Shown here: positions 37,305 through 45,147 of the stretch, piece after piece | Layout of the letters: every line of letters starts with the position of its first letter | Position numbering within the stretch: the first letter of the stretch is position 1 | DNA from: an uncultured Algibacter sp. | GTDB taxonomy: Bacteria > Bacteroidota > Bacteroidia > Flavobacteriales > Flavobacteriaceae | NCBI RefSeq assembly: GCF_947487575.1 | Contig: NZ_CANKXG010000001.1 | Location: 62,001 to 126,000, forward strand | Direction: 5' to 3' | DNA: 64,000 nucleotides | Notes under the pieces: generated by a model | Database searches by the model: none | What the model was told of the DNA's origin: nothing | Seen by the model: only the letters and a program-made list of their open reading frames with translations | Program-made: the position numbers and the translations under genes

Positions 37305-37312
37305 CAAATATA
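37305..37312 (-). promoter_or_regulatory. rimP: Putative -7 box (TATATTTG) of the rimP-nusA-infB operon
   Basis: The minus strand reads TATATTTG, an exact TAnnTTTG match, about 64 bp before the rimP ATG. Expected transcription start is near 37298, upstream of the leader hairpin. No clear -33 motif was found. Confidence 0.55.
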
Positions 37313-37376
37313 TACTTTTTTATTGATTTTTAAAGGAAAAATTCATAAATTTAGGTACACCACAACTTAACTTACT

Positions 37377-37541
37377 ATAAAAAAAATACTAGTTCCCACC
37401 GATTTTTCTGAATCTATACATGCTGATTTAATTGGTATGAGCACCCATGGCAGACAAGGGATATCTCATTTTTTTAATGGTAGTATTAGTGAGGATTTAG
37501 TGAATCATGCGAAGCGACCTGTGGTTACTTTTAAGATTTAA
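37377..37541 (+). pseudogene. Universal stress protein (UspA family) remnant with internal deletion
   Basis: The reading frame gives IKKILVPTDFSESIHADLIG, then MSTHGRQGISHFFNGSIS and EDLVNHAKRPVVTFKI before a TAA stop. The first part is the start of a UspA protein, where MKKILVPTDFSE is usual. The second part is the extreme C terminus of a Usp protein (MSTHGRQG, PVVTFKI). Everything between is missing, but the join is in frame. The expected ATG is ATA and there is no other start after the upstream stop at 37368. This is therefore a decayed gene of 54 codons. Confidence 0.85.
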
Positions 37542-37549
37542 TTTTTTTC

Positions 37550-37569
37550 TCGCGAAGACGCAGAGGCGC
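37550..37569. repeat. Short extragenic repeat (CGCGAAGACGCAGAGGCGCA type)
   Basis: A G+C-rich stretch reading CGCGAAGACGCAGAGGCGCA just after the Usp remnant. A related, degraded phrase (CAAGGCGCAG) is found near 59600. I associate this motif with dispersed repeats in Bacteroidota; only the sequence itself supports it here. Confidence 0.45.
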
Positions 37570-37661
37570 AAAGTTTTAATCTTTGGATTGATTTAGGACT
37601 TTACTTTTTCTAATTATTAACTTATTCAATGCAACACTGTCTTATCGACTTTGTACTAAAA

Positions 37662-37810
37662 TTAGGGATTGCAGTGGATAGCTCACAACCCGATCCCGAT
37701 AGCTATTGGGAGAAGTGAGAGGACTTGGAACGAAACATTTATGTTCATGAATTCAAAAATTTAAAATAGAAATACATAAATAAAAGCCCGACCCTTTTCG
37801 GGTAACACCC
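37662..37810 (+). repeat. Head/tail repeat copy A (TTAGGGATTG ... AGCCCGACCC ... GGTAACACCC)
   Basis: The copy starts with TTAGGGATTG and AGTGGATAGC. It contains a nested hairpin (CTCAC 37682-37686 with GTGAG 37715-37719, inner CCCGATAGCTATTGGG) and ends with AAGCCCGACCCTTTTCGG and GTAACACCC at 37784-37810. It is the most diverged of the three copies and has a longer spacer. Confidence 0.6.
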
Positions 37811-37889
37811 AGATAAAAATTATTGATAAAAATAAAAAAAAGCCTAACTTTAAATTTTTAATCTAAACTTTTTTAATTAAAATATTACT

Positions 37890-38987
37890 ATGGCGTTTTA
37901 TCATGATTTAAAAAAATACAAAAAAAATCCTAATCCAGATTATCCGAAAAAAGCATCGTGGATTTCGTCTCGATTATTAACCCTTCGGCATGATTTATAT
38001 AATAACATTAAAAGAGACAGACAGCCCAACTCGCTGATTATTGGGTCGTGGAATATTCGTGCTTTTGATAATGGTGTTTTAAGAATGGACGAAAGTTACC
38101 ATTATATTGCTGAGATTATAGATCATTTTGATATTTGCGCCATCCAAGAAGTTAAGGGTGATTTAGACCCGTTACGAAGGTTGGTTAAATTACTTGGCCC
38201 TAGTTGGGACTTTTTTGTTTCGGATGTTTCTATACACAAAGGCGGTAATAACGAGCGTATGGCTTTTGTATTTAACAAAAACAAAGTGCGTTTTCGTAAT
38301 TTAATTGGTGAGATTGTGCTACCAAAAGAGACTTTAATTGCTGGAGAACAAGTGGCGCGTTCGCCATTTTTTGCTTCTTTTCAGGCGGGGTGGTTTAAAT
38401 TCTCGCTTTGTTCTGCCCATATTATTTATGGTAACGATTTAAAAATTCGAGCTGCTGAAATTAAATCTGTAGCAAGCATTTTAGTAAAACGTGCTAAGAC
38501 TGAAGATCAGGTTCATATTTTTCTTGGAGATATGAATATTGAGAAAAAGGACGACGAGGTTATGCAAGCGCTTAAAGACTCCAAATTAACAACCCCTGAT
38601 TTTGGACCTACAAATATGGGTGGTAATAGGTGGTTTGACCAAATGGCTTTTACCGCAAAAGGGAAAGCTGGGAATAAAACGCGACTCTTGCGCCACGGGA
38701 CTTTTGATTGGAGACACTCGGTTTTTGGACCACATCCTAAAGAAGAAACTCCCGAATTGACTGCTGAAGACATAGCAAATGGTAAATCTCGATTAACCAA
38801 GGAAGAACTCCTTAAGCATTATGAAAATATTGTAATTAAAATTAGAGAAGAACACGGAAAAGCACCTTATGCTGATTGGTCGAAATCTTATAAGAATTGG
38901 ACAACCTATGAAATGTCAGATCACCTACCAATTTGGATGGAACTTGAAATCGATTATTCGGATGATTATCTACGTCGCTTTCTTTAA
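37890..38987 (+). CDS. Endonuclease/exonuclease/phosphatase (EEP) family protein
   Basis: This 365-residue protein is a member of the Mg-dependent EEP superfamily, which includes DNase I and sphingomyelinase-type enzymes. The catalytic set is visible: GSWNIRAFD (Asn), the metal-binding Glu in CAIQEVKGD, the GDMNIEKKDDEV Asp/Asn pair, and the C-terminal SDHLPIWMEL Asp-His. There is no obvious signal peptide and no membrane segment, so it is probably cytoplasmic. An insert of about 60 residues before the last motif (HPKEETPELTAEDIANGKSR) is acidic and basic mixed. The substrate, nucleic acid or phospholipid or inositol phosphate, cannot be told from sequence. Confidence 0.85.
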   Translation: MAFYHDLKKYKKNPNPDYPKKASWISSRLLTLRHDLYNNIKRDRQPNSLIIGSWNIRAFDNGVLRMDESYHYIAEIIDHFDICAIQEVKGDLDPLRRLVKLLGPSWDFFVSDVSIHKGGNNERMAFVFNKNKVRFRNLIGEIVLPKETLIAGEQVARSPFFASFQAGWFKFSLCSAHIIYGNDLKIRAAEIKSVASILVKRAKTEDQVHIFLGDMNIEKKDDEVMQALKDSKLTTPDFGPTNMGGNRWFDQMAFTAKGKAGNKTRLLRHGTFDWRHSVFGPHPKEETPELTAEDIANGKSRLTKEELLKHYENIVIKIREEHGKAPYADWSKSYKNWTTYEMSDHLPIWMELEIDYSDDYLRRFL

Positions 38988-39003
38988 GGCTAGAATTAAA
39001 ATA

Positions 39004-39037
39004 AAAAATCCTAACTTCTTTCGAAATTAGGATTTTT
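39004..39037. terminator. Bidirectional terminator between the EEP gene and tRNA-Gln
   Basis: AAAAATCCTAA and TTAGGATTTTT form an 11-bp perfect stem with a 12-nt loop. It lies 16 bp after the EEP stop codon on the plus strand and directly at the 3' end of the tRNA on the minus strand, with T residues on both sides. Confidence 0.85.
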
Positions 39038-39038
39038 G

Positions 39039-39111
39039 TTGGCCTACTAGGGCTCGAACCTAGACTCTTTGGTACCAAAAACCAACGTGTTGCCAGTTAC
39101 ACCATAGGCCA
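39039..39111 (-). tRNA. tRNA-Gln (anticodon TTG)
   Basis: The minus strand folds into a 73-nt cloverleaf: acceptor TGGCCTA pairs with TAGGCCA, discriminator A. The anticodon stem TTGGT/ACCAA holds the loop TTTTGGT with anticodon TTG, and the T arm contains GGTTCGAGC. The 3' CCA is not encoded. It is an isolated tRNA with its own promoter and a terminator. Confidence 0.95.
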
Positions 39112-39128
39112 TTCGTGTAATGAGGGTG

Positions 39129-39158
39129 CAAATTTAATATAAAAAATTCTTTGCACAA
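39129..39158 (-). promoter_or_regulatory. Promoter of tRNA-Gln (TTG, 19-bp spacer, TAAATTTG)
   Basis: On the minus strand a -33-like TTG (39158-39156) is separated by exactly 19 bp from TAAATTTG (39136-39129), an exact -7 consensus. The expected start is about 10 nt upstream of the tRNA 5' end. This is one of the best Bacteroidota-type promoters in the window. Confidence 0.75.
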
Positions 39159-39302
39159 GTTTTTTTTTAAAAAATAATCTTGAATACTTTTTGTTTTTAA
39201 AAAGGTTTTAATGTTAACAGTATATGTTAAGACAAACTAAATAGTTAGGTCTCATTTCAGATTTATTGTTAAATTCGCCAAAGCAAATAAACACAGATAC
39301 AA

Positions 39303-42300
39303 ATGGCATATGTAAACTATAAAAAATGGAATACCCTTTTAGGCTGGTTTTCTTTTTTAATAGCGCTTATAACATACGGTTTAACCGTAGAACCTACCAC
39401 TAGTTATTGGGATGCAGGAGAAATTATTTTAACTTCTGCAAAATTACAAATTGGGCATCCACCAGGAGCACCATTGTTTCAAATGATGGGAGCGTTTTTT
39501 ACTATGTTCGCCCTAGAGCCTGATCAAGTAGGTTTTATGATGAATATGATGAGTGCCGTTGCTAGTGCATTCACTATTCTATTCATGTTTTGGACCATTA
39601 CTTTATTGCTAAAAAAATTAGTTGGCGGTAAAAAGGATATGTCTCAAGGGAAATCCATGGCTATTTTAGGGAGCGGATTAGTGGGCAGTTTAGCATTCAC
39701 GTTTACAGATTCATTTTGGTTTAGTGCTGTTGAAACTGAAGTTTATGCCATGGCTACTTTAATTATGTCTGTTTTATTTTGGTTAGGATTGCGTTGGGAG
39801 CAAGATATGGACAAACCTCGTGGAAATCGATGGTTGATTTTGATTGCTTTTGTTATTGGACTTTCTTTTGGGGTTCATTTTATGGGGCTTTTAACCATCC
39901 CAGCAATTGGGCTTATCTATTATTTCAAACATTACAAAGACATTACCATTCAAAACTTCATTATTGCCAATGTGGTTTCGATAGGAATTTTACTTTTTAT
40001 TTTTAAGTTTTTAGCACCAAACATTCTTAAATTTTTTAGCACCTTAGAAATCTTTTTTGTTAATACATTTGGACTTCCTTTTAATTCAGGATCTATTATT
40101 GCTGGTTTACTATTGATTGCTATTATTTACTTTAGTTTAAAATACACTAAGAAAAAACAATACACACATGTAAACACAGGTATTCTTTGTTTAACCTTTG
40201 TTATCATTGGTTTTTCTACTTGGTTAATGTTACCTATTCGTGCAAATGCTAATGTGGTTGTTAACGAAAATAATCCTTCAACTGCCAGAGAATTATTAGC
40301 TTATTACAATCTAGAACAATATCCTGAAACACATTTATTACATGGTCCTCAGTTTACAGATCAATATGCATATTTAGATGAAAACGAGCCGTATGTTGAT
40401 GATAAACCTAAATATGAAAAGGAAAATGGCGAATATGTAGTTATAAATGATTGGAAAAACGCGAAACAGAATTACAATTCGAAACATGCTTCTTTTCTCC
40501 CTCGAATGTGGAGTACTGAACATGCTGAAAACTATATGATGTTTTCTGGATTTTTAGATTTTAAGCTAAAACCAGATTATCAAATGGAAAATGAATTGCG
40601 CGCAGCTGTTTCAAATTTTAAAAATGATGTCGCTCAAGGTAATATTGATTATGAAGATTATAATAATTTTCTAAAACAGTTTCAGAGGTATATTGATATT
40701 GAAAAACCATCACTAGCCAGTAATATTGTTTACCTTTTTGAATACCAATTGGGTTATATGTATTGGCGCTATTTTATGTGGAATTTTTCTGGAAGACAAG
40801 ATGATATTCAAGGGCGCTATGATAATCATGGAAATTGGATTTCTGGAATAAAACCTATAGATGAATGGCATTTAGGTATGTCTCAAGACAATTTACCCAG
40901 TGATGTAAAAAACAATAAAGCAAGAAATACATATTATTTACTTCCTTTAATTTTAGGGCTTATCGGGTTTTTCTTTTTGTTTAACAAAGATAAAAAACTG
41001 TTTTGGGTAATGCTGGTATTTTTCTTATTTACAGGAATAGCTATTCAAGTATATACTAATGTACGTCCGTTTGAACCTCGTGAACGTGACTATTCTGTGG
41101 TTGGATCATTTTATGTATTTGCCCTTTGGATTGGTTTTGGAGTTTATGCAATTTATGATGTTCTTAAAAAGTATGTTCCTAAAAAATTAGCTGCTCCAAT
41201 TGTAACTATTGCATGTTTACTTCTAGTTCCTGGAATTTTAGTTGCGAACAATTGGGACGACCATGATAGATCTGATAAATACACTGCAAAAGCTATGGCA
41301 AAAATGTATTTAGATTCTTGTGCCGAAAATGGTATTCTATTTACCATTGGTGATAATGACACCTTTGCCCTTTGGTATGCGCAAGAAATTGAGGGCTATA
41401 GAACCGATGTACGTGTTGTTAATACCAGTTTATTTCAAACCGACTGGTATATAGACCAAATGAAACGTAAGGCTTATGAGAGCGATCCAATTCCTTCTCA
41501 ATTAACTCATGATTTATATAGATTTGGGACAAATGATTATATCGTCATTCAACCTGTAATCAAAGATACTCTAGAGATTAAAAAATTTTTAGATTTTGTT
41601 GCTAGTGATAACCCTAGGACTAAATACAAATATGTTTTACAAAAGCAAAACGTAGATTTATCAAGAGTACGCCCTAAAGAGTTAAAGGCTACTTATATGC
41701 CAACAGAACATTTAAGACTTCCTGTAAATAAAGAAAATGCCATAAATTCTGGTATTGTAAAGCCTGAAGATGCAGATAAAATTGTGCCACATATAGACCT
41801 CACAGTTTCTGGAGGTGTACTTTATAAAAACAGATTATTAATGCTGGATATTGTTGCGAATAACGATTGGAAACGCCCTATATATTTTACTGGTGGTAGT
41901 TTTGGTGATGATGATTATATTTGGATGAAAGACTACTTACAGTTAGATGGTATGTGCTACAAATTAGTGCCTATTAGAACACCTGTGGATCGGGCTAATC
42001 CTTTTGATATGGGTCGCGTTGATAGTGACTTGATGTATGAAAAAGTTAAAAACTGGGATTGGGGTAATAGTGGAAGTTCTGATATTTATCATGATGTGGA
42101 AACCCGTAAAAACTCAATTACTTACAGAGGCAATTTAGCGCGTTTAGCAGAACAGCTAATTAATGAAGAAAAACTTGATAAAGCTGAAGAAATAGCAGAT
42201 ATAGCCATGGAAAACATGCCTGTTGAATATTATGGTTATTACACGCTTTTAGAACCTTATATTGGTGCTTATTATGAAGTTGGCAACAAGGAAAAAGCAC

Positions 42301-42608
42301 AACGCTTGTTTAAAGATGTTTCTAAAAAATATCAAGAAAACTTATCGTACTACAGTGGTTTAAAAATTGATAACCAAGAACGTTTGTTTGAAGATATTTA
42401 TACAGATATTCAGCGTTACAAAGGTTTAGTTGATGTTTTAATAAAATACGATGTTGAATTTGCTGAATCGGAGGGTGATATTTTTAATAATTACCTAAGA
42501 TCTTTTAAACATTTTTATGGTGAAGATGACACCGAAGATGAAGTTAAGACAGATAAAGATATTCCTGTTGATAGCGAATTGCCAATAGAAATCGATAGCG
42601 CGAATTAA
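39303..42608 (+). CDS. DUF2723 membrane protein, probable lipid-linked-sugar-dependent glycosyltransferase
   Basis: This 1101-residue protein has about a dozen hydrophobic helices in its first 650 residues and a soluble C-terminal half. The N-terminal part shows the DUF2723 signature (TYWDAGE-like SYWDAGEIILTSAKLQIGHP, then PGAPLFQMMGAFF), related to protein O-mannosyltransferase-type GT-C enzymes. The conserved acidic Asp-Ala-Gly-Glu near residue 35 is the expected catalytic loop. The C-terminal part has paired helices resembling TPR repeats (LARLAEQLINEEKLDKAEEI, then YGYYTLLEPYIGAYYEVGNK). Protein glycosylation in the periplasm is likely, because Bacteroidota use such enzymes in O-glycosylation, but the acceptor is unknown. 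It is 13 bp upstream of a polysaccharide deacetylase. Confidence 0.85.
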   Translation: MAYVNYKKWNTLLGWFSFLIALITYGLTVEPTTSYWDAGEIILTSAKLQIGHPPGAPLFQMMGAFFTMFALEPDQVGFMMNMMSAVASAFTILFMFWTITLLLKKLVGGKKDMSQGKSMAILGSGLVGSLAFTFTDSFWFSAVETEVYAMATLIMSVLFWLGLRWEQDMDKPRGNRWLILIAFVIGLSFGVHFMGLLTIPAIGLIYYFKHYKDITIQNFIIANVVSIGILLFIFKFLAPNILKFFSTLEIFFVNTFGLPFNSGSIIAGLLLIAIIYFSLKYTKKKQYTHVNTGILCLTFVIIGFSTWLMLPIRANANVVVNENNPSTARELLAYYNLEQYPETHLLHGPQFTDQYAYLDENEPYVDDKPKYEKENGEYVVINDWKNAKQNYNSKHASFLPRMWSTEHAENYMMFSGFLDFKLKPDYQMENELRAAVSNFKNDVAQGNIDYEDYNNFLKQFQRYIDIEKPSLASNIVYLFEYQLGYMYWRYFMWNFSGRQDDIQGRYDNHGNWISGIKPIDEWHLGMSQDNLPSDVKNNKARNTYYLLPLILGLIGFFFLFNKDKKLFWVMLVFFLFTGIAIQVYTNVRPFEPRERDYSVVGSFYVFALWIGFGVYAIYDVLKKYVPKKLAAPIVTIACLLLVPGILVANNWDDHDRSDKYTAKAMAKMYLDSCAENGILFTIGDNDTFALWYAQEIEGYRTDVRVVNTSLFQTDWYIDQMKRKAYESDPIPSQLTHDLYRFGTNDYIVIQPVIKDTLEIKKFLDFVASDNPRTKYKYVLQKQNVDLSRVRPKELKATYMPTEHLRLPVNKENAINSGIVKPEDADKIVPHIDLTVSGGVLYKNRLLMLDIVANNDWKRPIYFTGGSFGDDDYIWMKDYLQLDGMCYKLVPIRTPVDRANPFDMGRVDSDLMYEKVKNWDWGNSGSSDIYHDVETRKNSITYRGNLARLAEQLINEEKLDKAEEIADIAMENMPVEYYGYYTLLEPYIGAYYEVGNKEKAQRLFKDVSKKYQENLSYYSGLKIDNQERLFEDIYTDIQRYKGLVDVLIKYDVEFAESEGDIFNNYLRSFKHFYGEDDTEDEVKTDKDIPVDSELPIEIDSAN

Positions 42609-42621
42609 CAAATTTCAACGT

Positions 42622-43278
42622 GTGTTAACTCCAATAAAAACACCTTTAGTTGCCAAAAAACTGTTCCAAAACTATATTTGGGATATTTCGACTACTGATA
42701 AAGTTATTTATTTAACGTTTGATGATGGCCCTACACCTAAAATAACAAATTGGACCATGGACGTTTTAAAGCAATACAATGCAAAAGCTACCTTTTTTTG
42801 TATTGGAGATAACATTGAGAAACATCCAGATATTTTTTATACTATTTTAAAGAATGGCCATGCCATTGGCAACCACACGCAGCACCATATAAAAGGCTGG
42901 AAAACTAAAACTAAAGATTATTTAGAAAATATTGCCGAAGCACAAGAGGTTATACTTTCGCAGAATACACATAGTCAAATTTCAAAAACCACTAATCTTT
43001 TTAGGCCGCCTTACGGACAAATAACTCCAAAACAAGGTAAGAGACTTATGGGTTTGGGGTACAAAATAATTATGTGGGATGTGTTATCTTTTGATTGGGA
43101 TAACAATGTTAGTCAAGAAAACTGTTTAGAGAATGTACTCACCAAAACTACAAAAGGGAGTATTATTGTTTTTCATGATAGTGTTAAGGCTTCTAAAAAC
43201 ATGCAATATACTTTACCTAAAGTTTTAGAGCATTTTGCTGGTAAAGGATTTTCTTTTGAAGCTTTGAATTTTAATTGA
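42622..43278 (+). CDS. Polysaccharide deacetylase (NodB-homology) family protein
   Basis: This 218-residue enzyme of carbohydrate esterase family 4 removes acetyl groups from N-acetylated sugars in peptidoglycan or another polysaccharide. Motif 1 is LTFDDGPTP (residues about 33-41), with the catalytic base and metal Asp; motif 2 is NHTQHH (about 91-96), the metal His pair; motif 3 is RPPYGQ (about 129-134). Motif 4 (WDVLSFDWD) and motif 5 (IIVFHDS) follow. Translation begins with GTG at 42622. No signal peptide is seen, so a cytoplasmic or membrane-associated substrate is possible. It probably shares a transcript with the DUF2723 gene. Confidence 0.9.
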   Translation: MLTPIKTPLVAKKLFQNYIWDISTTDKVIYLTFDDGPTPKITNWTMDVLKQYNAKATFFCIGDNIEKHPDIFYTILKNGHAIGNHTQHHIKGWKTKTKDYLENIAEAQEVILSQNTHSQISKTTNLFRPPYGQITPKQGKRLMGLGYKIIMWDVLSFDWDNNVSQENCLENVLTKTTKGSIIVFHDSVKASKNMQYTLPKVLEHFAGKGFSFEALNFN

Positions 43279-43285
43279 AGTTCTG

Positions 43286-43441
43286 GTTTGCGTTAGGGAT
43301 TGAAACGGCATCCTTTTTAAAAACTAAGCAGACTAAAAATAGGAGTGTTACTAAAATTTAACAGATTGCCACGTCGCTTACTCCTCGCAATAACGTTTTT
43401 AAAAAGATATAGTGGAAAGCCCGACCCTTGTGGTAACACCC
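43286..43441 (+). repeat. Head/tail repeat copy B with nested inner repeat
   Basis: The head GCGTTAGGGATTGAA-CGGCATCC and the tail AGTGGAAAGCCCGACCC with GTGGTAACACCC flank a hairpin. Arms CTTTTTAAAAAC (43313-43324) and GTTTTTAAAAAG (43395-43406) pair perfectly over 12 bp. The 70-nt loop holds a second repeat-like unit (43363-43394) with its own ATTGC/GCAAT stem and the phrase CCACGTCGCTTACTCC. Confidence 0.75.
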
Positions 43442-43469
43442 AAAAAATACTTAAAAACGTTTAAGAGTT

Positions 43470-43766
43470 TTAAATATAATCTTGAATAATGCCTATAAGG
43501 GTATTGGCGTCTTGCTCGCCACTTTGGCGCCATTTCATCTCGCCATCTTTATAAATAATAAGTGTTGGTAAAGTCTTTACTCGCAGTGCTTCGGCTAGTT
43601 CTTGATTTTTTTCGACATCAATTTTTATAACTTTTGCCTTATCACCAAGAGCAGCTGCAACATCTCTTAAAGTAAGATGCATAGGCTCTGTTTGATCACT
43701 CCATTCTGTGTAAAAATCTAACAAAACTGGAATTTCTACATCTATTAGTTCCCCAAATTTTGACAT
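43470..43766 (-). CDS. Thioredoxin-fold protein lacking the CxxC active site
   Basis: This 98-residue protein has the thioredoxin fold: LLDFYTEW, then the central VIKIDVEKNQELAEALRVKT, the cis-Pro segment TLPTLIIYKDG, and the C-terminal helix. The active-site WCGPC is replaced by WSDQT, so both redox cysteines are missing and no other Cys is present. It cannot act as a normal disulfide reductase. It may be a chaperone-like or binding member of the family, and the fold itself is convincing. It lies alone between a repeat and a metallophosphoesterase on the same strand, 54 bp downstream of the latter. Confidence 0.85.
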   Translation of the reverse strand: MSKFGELIDVEIPVLLDFYTEWSDQTEPMHLTLRDVAAALGDKAKVIKIDVEKNQELAEALRVKTLPTLIIYKDGEMKWRQSGEQDANTLIGIIQDYI

Positions 43767-43820
43767 ATTTTTTTATTTATTAGTGGGACGTACAATTACA
43801 AATATAGCATTTCTTAGCAA

Positions 43821-45071
43821 TTATGCGCTATTTGAGCCTTTTTTAAGTTCTATAACGGTAATTTCTGGCCATATTCCAACACGCCCAGGAAATGCTAAAT
43901 AGCCAAATCCTCGGTTTACATTAATATATTGTCCCATTTCTTCATATATACCTGCCCAATATTTATAGCGCCATTTTACTGGGCTCCATTTAAACCAGCC
44001 CGGTATTTCTATGCCAAATTGCATGCCATGAGTATGTCCGCTTAATGTTAAATGATAATGATAATCGTCTTGAATTACTTTTTTCTCCCAATGCGATGGG
44101 TCGTGACTCATTAATATTTTAAAATCGTCTTTTTTAATGTTTGAAGCAGCTTGTTTTAAATCGCCAGCTGTTTTAAAACCACCAGCTCCCCAATTTTCGA
44201 CTCCAACTAATGCAATGCGTTCGCCATTTTTTTCAAGAAGCCTACTTTCGTTTAAAAGGACGTCAAAGCCAATTTCATTTTGTAGTGTTTTTAAATCTTC
44301 TAAATTTTTACTTTTTGCAGCCTCAGAATCCCACTTAACATAATCGCCATAATCATGATTTCCTAATACTGAAAACAAACCATCTTTAGCTTTGAGTTTA
44401 TTAAAAATGGTTTTATACGGTGCTAATTCCTCAGCTTTATTATTTACTATATCACCCGTAAATAAAATTACATCGCTTTCTTGTTCATTTATTAAATCGA
44501 CTGCATATTTCACCTTTTCCTTATTATCAAAACTCCCCGAATGAATATCACTAATTTGAGTAAGTTTATATCCATCAAAAGCTACAGGTAAGTCTTCAAA
44601 ACTTAATGTATATTTTAAAACCTTGAAATTGTATTTCCCTTTAAACATTCCATAAAGTATAGCTCCAAAAGGAATGGCTGCAATACCTAGGGCTATTTTT
44701 GAAATAAAAGAACGGCGAGATGGTAAATATTTTATATTCGCATTTGAACCTTCAGTAAAATAACGAAATATGGCTTGTGGCACTCTAAAAATATCTTCTG
44801 AAAATAACACCGCCAATACAATCATTTTTGGAACTAAAAAAACTATTAAAAACCCAAATGCGAAAGCTTGGGAGTTACCAAAATCACTTCTTGCTAACCC
44901 ATAGAATTGATAAATAAAATTCCCTAAAACCAACACAGTTACCAACCAATATGCGGTAGATAACCAAATATTTTTTGAAATGGTTCTAAACGCTTGAAAT
45001 GCATAAACTTCAATAACTATAAAGATGAGTATTATAATAATCCAACGCACAGTTTTCTTTTTTTTGTACAA
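43821..45071 (-). CDS. Membrane-bound metallophosphoesterase
   Basis: This 416-residue protein has four hydrophobic segments in the first ~145 residues (including IIIILIFIVIEVYAF, AYWLVTVLVLGNFIYQF and IALGIAAIPFGAILYGM). A calcineurin-like phosphoesterase domain follows, with QISDIHSGSFDN, FTGDIVNN, LGNHDYGDY, MSHDPSHWEK and LSGHTHGMQFG, so all five metal-binding motifs are intact. It resembles the YkuE/YaeI-type phosphoesterases, some of which act on UDP-2,3-diacylglucosamine or lipids, but the substrate is not clear. The catalytic part should face the periplasm or cytoplasm depending on the topology of the helices. Confidence 0.88.
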   Translation of the reverse strand: MYKKKKTVRWIIIILIFIVIEVYAFQAFRTISKNIWLSTAYWLVTVLVLGNFIYQFYGLARSDFGNSQAFAFGFLIVFLVPKMIVLAVLFSEDIFRVPQAIFRYFTEGSNANIKYLPSRRSFISKIALGIAAIPFGAILYGMFKGKYNFKVLKYTLSFEDLPVAFDGYKLTQISDIHSGSFDNKEKVKYAVDLINEQESDVILFTGDIVNNKAEELAPYKTIFNKLKAKDGLFSVLGNHDYGDYVKWDSEAAKSKNLEDLKTLQNEIGFDVLLNESRLLEKNGERIALVGVENWGAGGFKTAGDLKQAASNIKKDDFKILMSHDPSHWEKKVIQDDYHYHLTLSGHTHGMQFGIEIPGWFKWSPVKWRYKYWAGIYEEMGQYINVNRGFGYLAFPGRVGIWPEITVIELKKGSNSA

Positions 45072-45147
45072 AGATAAGGATATAAGCTACGTTAAAATCT
45101 TATAATAGTGTTAATGGTTTGCTATAAATTTACTTTCTGTAGATATA

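Larger units (their letters stand above)
37242..37889. other. Gene-poor region of repeats and a gene remnant
   Basis: This 648-bp gap holds the rimP leader and promoter, the Usp remnant (37377-37541), a TCGCGAAGACGCAGAGGCGC-type repeat (37550-37569), a nested hairpin region (37682-37719) and a copy of the AGCCCGACCC repeat (37784-37810). No intact gene was found. I see no clear promoter for the following EEP gene. Confidence 0.7.

Noticed and set aside
36898-37326. 142-codon plus-strand frame over rimP and its leader
   Set aside because: It is antisense to rimP and would cross the leader hairpin and promoter; its composition is that of a reversed coding frame.
37242-37889. Possible insertion sequence or integron fragment in the gene-poor gap
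   Set aside because: No transposase or integrase fragment and no terminal inverted repeats with target duplication; the contents are a Usp remnant and short repeats.
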